A DNA stretch of 64,000 nt from contig JALMQS010000128.1 in assembly GCA_024734495.1 (NCBI GenBank), forward strand, positions 25,088,711 to 25,152,710, in the 5' to 3' direction. Shown one piece after another: positions 58,401 to 64,000 of the stretch (the stretch's first letter is position 1; every line of letters starts with the position of its first letter). Position numbers and translations under genes: made by a program. The DNA comes from Forficula auricularia. Lineage: Eukaryota > Arthropoda > Insecta > Dermaptera > Forficulidae. Below the pieces are notes generated by a model. That model searched no databases, was not told where the DNA came from, and was given only the letters and a program-made list of their open reading frames with translations.

Positions 58401-61117
58401 AAAAAATAACACATTTTGATAGGTTTTATTTATTAATTGGATTAATAAAATTGAATCATATGGTTGAATCAAAACAGGTGCAGAAGGTGGGGCGCAGTGG
58501 TGGGGAATCCGGGGGTAGGGAGAGGTTTCGGGGGTGGGGTCGAGCGGGGTGGAGGTGGGGGGGGGGGCTACATTGGGCTACTATTATATATTTTTGTATT
58601 TTTTTAATTTGAAAGCGGCTCTCAAATAAAAATCGACCTTTTTATCAGAATTTTAAATTAAAAATAATATTAAAATAAAGCTTTTAAATGAAGGAAGAAG
58701 TTACCGAGCATCGCTCGGTGCCTCCAGCTACTATACTTCTATTTTAGGTAAAACATATATATAAAACGGCTCTAACGATTTCGCTAAAAATTGGTGTACT
58801 TATCAAGTCTCATGAGTTATTAGTCGTGTATAAATTTTAATCCGATTGAAATAAAGAAAGGGGGTGTATGTATATAGTTATGTCGCAAAATAAATGTTTT
58901 AATCGTTCATATCTCGTCTTCGGAAAGTCGCAGAGCCTTGAAATTTGAAACTTAAGCTATCTAGAGGCTACAAGAAGTACCACAAGATTTTAGCTAAAAT
59001 AGAAGTACCAGAAGTTGATGTTTACGTACGTAAGAATGTACCCCCCTGGGTTTTGCAACCATAAATCTCAGAGCTACGAAATTCGAAACTTAATCTCGAT
59101 ATAAGCTAGAAGGGGTACAGTAAGCTTTTTCTTGAAATCGGAACACCGGAAGTTGACATTTGCATGACAGATTTTTCGTTTTTTTTAATTTTCTCAAAAA
59201 CGGCTCTAACGATTTTGTTTAAAATCGGTATAGTTATCAAGTGTCATGAGTTATTAGTCGTGAATTGATTTTAATTCGATTGAAATAAAGGAAGGAAGTG
59301 TAAATTAGGAGTGTTGTAAAATAAATATTTTAAACATTCATATATCGTCTTCGGTAAGTCGAAGAGCCTTGAAATTTGAAACTTAAGCTATTTAGAGGCT
59401 AAAAGTTACCGAGCATCGCTCAGTGCTCCAGTCACTATTATTTATCTAAATAAACCTAAGAGATAACTATTGATAGTTCTATATCTATTTACTATCTATT
59501 TAAATACCAGTCATTATTCATTTATCACGATATATCCGGTTTTGTTTTGCCGAGAGTAGTAGCAGAATTGTTGATTCATAAAGAAAAATCAATGAGGTTG
59601 TCCTTTGCTTGAATTAAATAAAATTTGCCCACAGGAGTGTGTCAGCCAAGTTCGAAAAAACACTCCGGGCAAAATTTCGAGCAACTTTCGACCCCCCCAT
59701 AACTCAAAAACTCAAAAACCATTTAATCTACACACTTGAAATTTTGCGAGTCTAATAAGGCCACCTAGAATCCCAAATTTCATGAATAAATCTATTATAG
59801 TTCTTGAGTTATTAAGCACTGAAAAGAGCCATTTTTAAAACTGACTCACTTATCAAAAACCTAAAATACTTCCGCTGAGCCTAGAATGCTGAAATTTGGC
59901 ATACTGGTAGAGTTTGAGCTACAATTAAAGGAAAAAATCGAAAAAGTGAAACTTTCTCTTCTTCAGGACCTAAATTGAAGGGGTAAAATTTATAGGTTTA
60001 ATTAGCATATAGTGAAAATACAATCAAGCTAGAATGTTGAAATATGGCATACTGTTAAATCTTGGCACATTAATATAGGAATAAATCGAAAAACTGAAAC
60101 TTTTCCTTCTTCGTGTCCCGAAATTAAGGGGAGAAATTTATAGACTTAATGAACATATAGTGGAAATACAATGACCCTAAAATGCTGAAATTTTTCCATA
60201 CTGATAGAGCTTAACCCATTTATAAAGGGGGAAATAAAAAAATCGAAGATTTCACTTCTTCAGGACATAAAATGAAGTGGGAAATTTAACTGCTAGGTAT
60301 TTATTTAGGTAAATAAAACAATGAAACTTTTCAAAAATTAATGATATTTGACCAAAAACATAAATGTGAAAAAGTGGCCAAGTTCGGTACAAACGTCATT
60401 CGAGGTTGTCGGCTTCGCCGACAAAATAATTGAGATCTAAACGGGTACCAAGTTCAATAGCAGTTGCTTAAATCATATCTTTAGGAATGTACAACGTTCT
60501 TTAATTAATTTAAAAGAAAATTTGTTACGTGCTTTGATATTGAATTGAATTTATAACTTAGGAAGTTTTATATCCAACTACATTGCTTGTAGTATAAAAT
60601 AGAACAACTACCTAGCAAAGCTAAATTTTAAGTTTGTATTAAATATCATCACGTTAAACGTAATTTATTCAATATTATAACTTGCCAAGTTATTTGGTAC
60701 CCGTATAGATCTCAACTCTTTTGTCGACGAAGCCGACAACCTCAAACGTCGTTTGTACAGAACTTGGCCCGTTTTTCACATTTATGTTTTTGGTCAGATG
60801 GTTATTTATATCAAGCAGAGGAAAACCTGATTGATTTTTCTTTATGAAAAAAGAATTTGTATTTGTTTAATTTATTTTTTAGTGTTCTTTACAACATCGA
60901 CAACTGATTGAATGGCTAGAATCAAAAGAACCCATTAATTTAGAAAAATTAGCTCAGCTATTATCGCACCCGGATGCACATATCTTTGTGAATGCATCAT
61001 GTGGAGTTCTTCGAGTTCGACCTTTACATCTAGCTGCATGGAGACAAATCGATACCCCAAATGTGGTCCGATTATTACTCCAACATGGAGCGATTCCAGA
61101 TTATGCTGATAAATTAG
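55477..61117 (+). CDS. Ankyrin-repeat protein, first two exons (partial)
   Basis: Exon 1 (55477-55515) codes MSGETANRSSSDH and ends at a strong donor CAT|GTAAGT. Exon 2 (60883-61117) follows acceptor TTTTTTAG in phase and codes HRQLIEWLESKEPINLEKLA, then RPLHLAAWRQ, VVRLLLQHGA and DYADKLG, a clear ankyrin repeat (PLHLAA...V..LLL..GA....D..G) in residues 60-92. Its donor is TTAG|GTAAAG, phase 1. Later exons are not found in the remaining 2.9 kb. Ankyrin repeats mediate protein binding; the specific protein is not recognised. The 5.4 kb intron is almost wholly repeats. The assignment of exon 1 to exon 2 rests on splice sites and frame only. Confidence 0.68.
55580..55818 (-). repeat. tRNA-like SINE family S2, copy 1
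   Basis: On the - strand it begins with a tRNA-like head (TCGCTTAAATGGAAAAGGC A-box region, anticodon arm TCTGCG/CGCAGA, T-arm GTCGG/CCGAC, acceptor GACCC/GGGTC), followed by a body with GGGCAGTGACCGGATAAAA and a tail with GAATCGAAACAGATG. Two related copies lie at 56786-57010 and 57084-57270. Confidence 0.55.
55824..56770. mobile_element. ACCGACTTC element, copy 3, with nested MITE
   Basis: The reverse complement of copy 1 (tail first, then the hairpin 56430-56770). It is interrupted at 56012-56257 by a hAT-like MITE. Starts AACCGACTTCAAAAAAGGAG and ends TTTTTTGAAGTCGG. Confidence 0.7.
56012..56257. mobile_element. hAT-like MITE (copy 3) with 8 bp target duplication
   Basis: Ends CATGCGCGGATCCAGG and, inverted, CAGGCACGGATCCAGA. 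GTTTGATC is duplicated at 56004-56011 and 56258-56265; the unoccupied site is visible in copy 2 at 24170. 246 bp with G, C and TG runs. Confidence 0.85.
56786..57010 (+). repeat. SINE S2, copy 2 (body only)
   Basis: It starts TTTTTCAACTCTTGGTTCAG, contains GGGCAGTGACCGGATAAAAG and runs into the tail with ATTCATCTGTTTCGATTCCC. The tRNA-like head is absent. It is the inverted partner of 55580-55745. Confidence 0.5.
57084..57270 (+). repeat. SINE S2, copy 3, with complete tRNA-like head
   Basis: The head is at about 57092-57170. Acceptor GGATCCA/TGGGTCC pairs over 7 bp with one G-T; D arm GCTT/AGGC; anticodon arm TCTGCG/CGCAGA with loop GGCTTAA (CTT, but lacking the universal T33); T-arm GTCGG/CCGAC with loop ATCGTGC lacking A58. 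It folds as a cloverleaf but lacks key bases, so it is a SINE head, not a working tRNA. The body follows to CGTTAACATATAT. Confidence 0.6.
57290..58737 (+). mobile_element. Helitron-like pieces (two 5' ends and one 3' end)
   Basis: TCTACTCTTATTAAACGAG after an A occurs at 57290 and 57900, each followed by AAAAATTGTATAT and TTTGATGAAATTCACGGGTT. A G-rich stretch and the tail with ACCGAGCATCGCTCGGTG, then CAGCTACT, end at 58737. The second 5' end and this tail could be one element (57900-58737) with TC start and a 3' hairpin. No coding sequence. Confidence 0.5.
57495..60495. repeat. Inverted repeat pair, about 400 bp arms
   Basis: 57495-57897 (TACATTCCTAAAGATATGAT to CAGTTTTTCGATTTA) is the inverted image of about 60073-60495. 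The left arm is cut exactly where the Helitron-like 5' end at 57900 begins. A partial third copy of the outer part lies at 60690-60800. Confidence 0.7.
58738..59544. repeat. Internal direct repeat block
   Basis: The segment ATCGTCTTCGGWAAGTCG, then CAGAGCCTTGAAATTTGAAA, occurs at 58912-58975 and 59340-59400. Each is preceded by AACGGCTCTAACGATTT. The second ends in another Helitron-like hairpin tail (59404-59435). No ORF. Confidence 0.5.
59545..60850. mobile_element. Inverted-end element next to the ankyrin exon
   Basis: 59575-59625 (CATAAAGAAAAATCAATGAG, then TTTGCTTGA) mirrors 60800-60848. The same ends bound 20135-20955. Its right end lies about 30 bases upstream of the ankyrin exon 2 acceptor. 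Confidence 0.5.
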
Positions 61118-61398
61118 GTAAAGTATTCTTTTTATTAGCTAGAAATGTCTGAAACGTAGAGAAAAAACATTTTGAAACATGTTTTTTGGCCAGTCTTTAT
61201 GTTTTGATTAAGAAACCCAAGATAACTCAAGAAAGCAAAATCGTATAAAGCTTTTTCCTGTGATAAGACGTTTTTATTTATAAAAATAAAAATTGTATTG
61301 GATTTTGACCTTTCTAACTTCTGAGTTTTGAGATAAACAAATTCAGAAAATCAGAAGAAGATCGAATCGTTATATCAAGAGCTATCAAAAGGTTTTAG
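61118..61398. other. Ankyrin gene intron 2 start, nothing else seen
   Basis: AT-rich intronic sequence after the donor at 61118. Confidence 0.4.
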
Positions 61399-61566
61399 CC
61401 GAGGGGTGAACCGCGATTGGAATTAGGTGTACACCATCTTTGGAATTATTTGGAATTACTTTGGAATTCATTAGATAATCTATTGTCATCTATTGTCTTC
61501 TACTTGGAAATGAAAGTGAAAGTGGAAGTAGGTGTACACGATTTTAGGTCGCGGTTCACCCTTCGG
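61399..61566. mobile_element. MITE family M3, copy 2, with target duplication
   Basis: Ends CCGAGGGGTGAACCGCG and, inverted, CCGAAGGGTGAACCGCG. TTTTAG is repeated directly outside (61393-61398, 61567-61572); because of shared G bases the duplication could be counted as up to 8 bp. Inverted relative to 26471-26643. Confidence 0.8.
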
Positions 61567-61907
61567 TTTTAGTTAATGAGCTAAAATTTGGGACTCTTAT
61601 TTGTCTTAATATCTAGACTGTATCTGTCTCTGTATCTAGACGTCAATAAATTACATTTCCGGAAAAAACTAATTAATATCTTGATAAAGATACCAATATC
61701 AAATTCCTTATATGTCTTAGGTGAGGAGAGAGTAGATGAAATTGTATAATTTTTTGGTAATTTTAGGTTCAGGGTTTCGGATTCCAATGAGGTATAAAAA
61801 TCGGCAAAAAATTAGTACTTTTGGGTTTTTACGTTTTAATTGGTAACTAGGACAAATGAGAGTCGGGTTCGCATACCGAGGGCTCCGTAGCTTATATATA
61901 CATATAG

Positions 61908-62274
61908 AGATAAGAGTAAATAAATATTTTATTTAATATGGATTTACTATGAGTTAAGGATAATGGGTCACTTATTTCACATTAAAATTAAAAGATAAAA
62001 TTTTTTTTCTCTTTTTCAATATATATATTTCGGCAGGAAATACAGAAAGTAATTTTTAGTTTAGATTAGTTACTTTCTGTATTTCCTGAAGATGGGTTGA
62101 TAGCCCGAAATATATATATTGAAAAAGAGAAAATTTTTATATCTTTTAATTTTTTAATTTTAATGTGAAATAAGTGACCCAGTATCCTTAACTCATAGTA
62201 AATCCATATTAAATAAAATATTTATTTACTCTTATCTTTATTAAAGATGTTTCACCTTGCACCAACACCACAAT
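61908..62274. mobile_element. Palindromic element with hammerhead-like motif (copy 3)
   Basis: A hairpin: 61909-62056 mirrors 62068-62240. The tail TTTCACCTTGCACCAACACC ends at 62270. The motif lies at 62082-62125: TTTC, CTGAAGA, stem GGGT/GCCC with 5 nt loop, CGAAA, AT stretch, GAAA. The left arm lacks the middle of the motif (CCTG joined to CCGAAA). Confidence 0.65.
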
Positions 62275-62308
62275 CTCTACTGATTATTATATATACATAT
62301 ATTATAAT

Positions 62309-63585
62309 TAGAGACCGGATTCCTATGCAATTGCATATTTTCTTTGCTGCCACGTACGATCCAGGAGATCAATTATCTATCCGAATCATGAATCTAGGAT
62401 ACTGTTGGTTAAATTTTAAACTGCATATTTTTACATATTTGAGTAATATTACATAAAATTGCATATTTCGTGCCAAATACAGAGCTTTTAAGAGTAATTT
62501 TTCGGAGAAAGAATGATAAAAAAGATTAAATAAAACAGGAGGACACTAATTTAAATTCGAAGATAACTGAAATAGGCCTCAACGACACGAAGTGTAGTAG
62601 TGTTGGACTACGAAGTAGGAAGTTAGATTACAAAGGACGTAAATAAGCTACAAAACAACAACCAACTCATTTTTCTTATTATTCAGTTGTAGGCACTAGA
62701 TACTATATTCTACACGAAAATGACGAAAAGTTTGCAATATTTTTCTTCCAAAGTAAAAGTGGGGGGTTTAAGTTCTTTTAAATTCTCCCCCAGTCTGTGG
62801 ATGTGGGGCACTTTTTTTCATCGTATAAATCAATTTTAAGTGACCGTAGACATAATAACCTGAGATAATTTATAAAAATACTTGTAAACATAAATTATTC
62901 ACAATTACAATCAAATTTTAATTATTTTTGAGATCCTTTGTTAATTATTTCTTTATTTTTTATTTTTTTAATGGCCTTCTGGAACTATAGCCCATTTTGG
63001 CCATTGAGTGTTCGTGTGTAACATATGTGTGAAAGGGTATGTAAATTAGTGTAGTGATCAGATTATAGCCGGACAAATATTTTCATTATTTTATTAGTTT
63101 ATTATTTGTAAGTCAATAAGAAAAGCTTGTTAATAATAAAAAAAACAAAAGCAATACAACACAATCGTGTCTGTTAAATAAAACTACCCCCCACCCCCCA
63201 GTATTTTTTCGATCACATTTTTGAAACATTATTATATTTATTATGTTGATTTTATTCATTTCCACCTAACATTTCGTAGAGTTTAAAGATTTTCTAATAT
63301 ATTAAATGAAATGGGAATTTTGTCCAATGTTATACGCAATAAAAGTACATATTTGAAACTTGGTGTCTATAGCTTACTTTATCATTTGATTCCTTTCATA
63401 GCGCTCCTTCAAATATATAGTCTATTTGTCCTCAATTTTAATTTTTTAGAGCATAAAAAAAATTATTTTGACATCTTTTGCTGCATATATTTTCATATTT
63501 CAACTTATTCTGCATATTACTTGCATATTTCAGCATTTTAACTGCATATTTTTGCACTTTTTACTGCATAAAAATCCGATCTCTA
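62309..63585. mobile_element. hAT-like element with TGCATATT subterminal repeats
   Basis: Ends TAGAGACCGGATTCCTATGC and, inverted, TAGAGATCGGATTTTTATGC. Flanks ATTATAAT and ATTATAAG are an 8 bp target duplication with one change. The TAGAG start fits the hAT YARNG consensus. TGCATATT-like motifs repeat at both ends (near 62328, 62423, 62461 and 63483, 63512, 63521, 63544). The 1.28 kb interior has no transposase I recognise. Confidence 0.75.
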
Positions 63586-64000
63586 ATTATAAGTGATAAT
63601 GATTAACAAATTCTTTAAGTTTAGTTTAAGAAAATATTGTATTTTGAAAAAAAATCCCTTGACTGGAATCGAATTGTACAAAGTAAGAAGATGTAACCAG
63701 AACTCTACTGCTAAGATTCCTAAATTGCTATTATATGGAAATATTTGGGACACCCCAGAGTCCGACTGGCAGCTGATGTATGATTACCACAATTATATCT
63801 TCCAAAATAGTTGAGATATCAAATTTCTTGTTATTTGTCGATGATGAGAAAGGAATGATTGAATTTTTCGAATTTATTCAGAATTTTAATCCAATTAGAT
63901 GAATGAAAATAAGCTGGTAAAATAATAATATAAAAAACCCACTTTGGTACTCTCTCAGTTTGTCATTTTAAAGCGAAATACATGTTAATAAATTAAACCC
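63586..64000. other. Spacer, nothing recognised
   Basis: A 73-codon open frame at 63593-63814 has no domain, and its start overlaps the target duplication of the preceding element. I see no splice-bounded exon. Confidence 0.4.

Noticed and set aside
63593..63814. 73-codon open frame at the window end
   Set aside because: No recognisable domain, no splice support, and it starts in the target duplication of the adjacent element.

Overview
This 64 kb window looks like nuclear DNA of an arthropod, most likely an insect. It is strongly AT-rich, its genes are split by GT-AG introns, it has no bacterial gene layout, and it is packed with transposable elements of types common in insects: BEL/Pao, Ty3/Gypsy, jockey/CR1-like LINEs, mariner, hAT, pogo-like, TTAA-target and Helitron-like elements, and tRNA-derived SINEs. 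I cannot name the species from sequence alone.

Three host genes are supported, all on the + strand. (1) Gemin2, an SMN-complex subunit: two coding exons, 3022-3365 and 5051-5474, about 255 residues. (2) Adenylate kinase 1: five exons (29752-29818, 30017-30180, 33297-33413, 35332-35517, 35791-35865); the first coding exon lies upstream and was not found. (3) An ankyrin-repeat gene that begins at 55477-55515, continues at 60883-61117, and runs out of what I can follow. Their products have no obvious shared pathway. The introns and spacers are mostly mobile DNA.

Layout. 1-3000: spacer with a Helitron-like end and a block of repeated CAGTAATGGGCC motifs. 3-6.7 kb: Gemin2, its intron filled by a degenerate DUF4817-type transposon and a palindromic element. 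7-29 kb: no host gene; nested MITEs, LINE tails, Helitron-like pieces, SINEs and a DUF7869-type transposon remnant. 29.7-36 kb: adenylate kinase, with a 1.1 kb palindrome and a LINE fragment in its introns, then a deleted mariner copy. 37.3-47.4 kb: two adjacent TTAA-flanked elements, one split by a 9.0 kb BEL/Pao retrotransposon that has near-identical LTRs and a 5 bp target duplication. 47.7-52 kb: the 5' part of a GC-richer Gypsy element with a clear -1 frameshift signal. 52-64 kb: more nested repeats around the ankyrin gene, ending in a hAT-like element.

The most interesting signals are: three palindromic elements carrying a hammerhead-ribozyme-like core with compensatory changes in two stems; the Gypsy frameshift cassette (CCCAAAA, 6 nt spacer, 8 bp hairpin containing the gag stop); 16-residue cysteine-containing repeats between Gypsy protease and RT; a DUF7869-type coding remnant bounded by inverted repeats shared with a nearby 260 bp MITE; and a duplicated primer-binding site in the BEL element.
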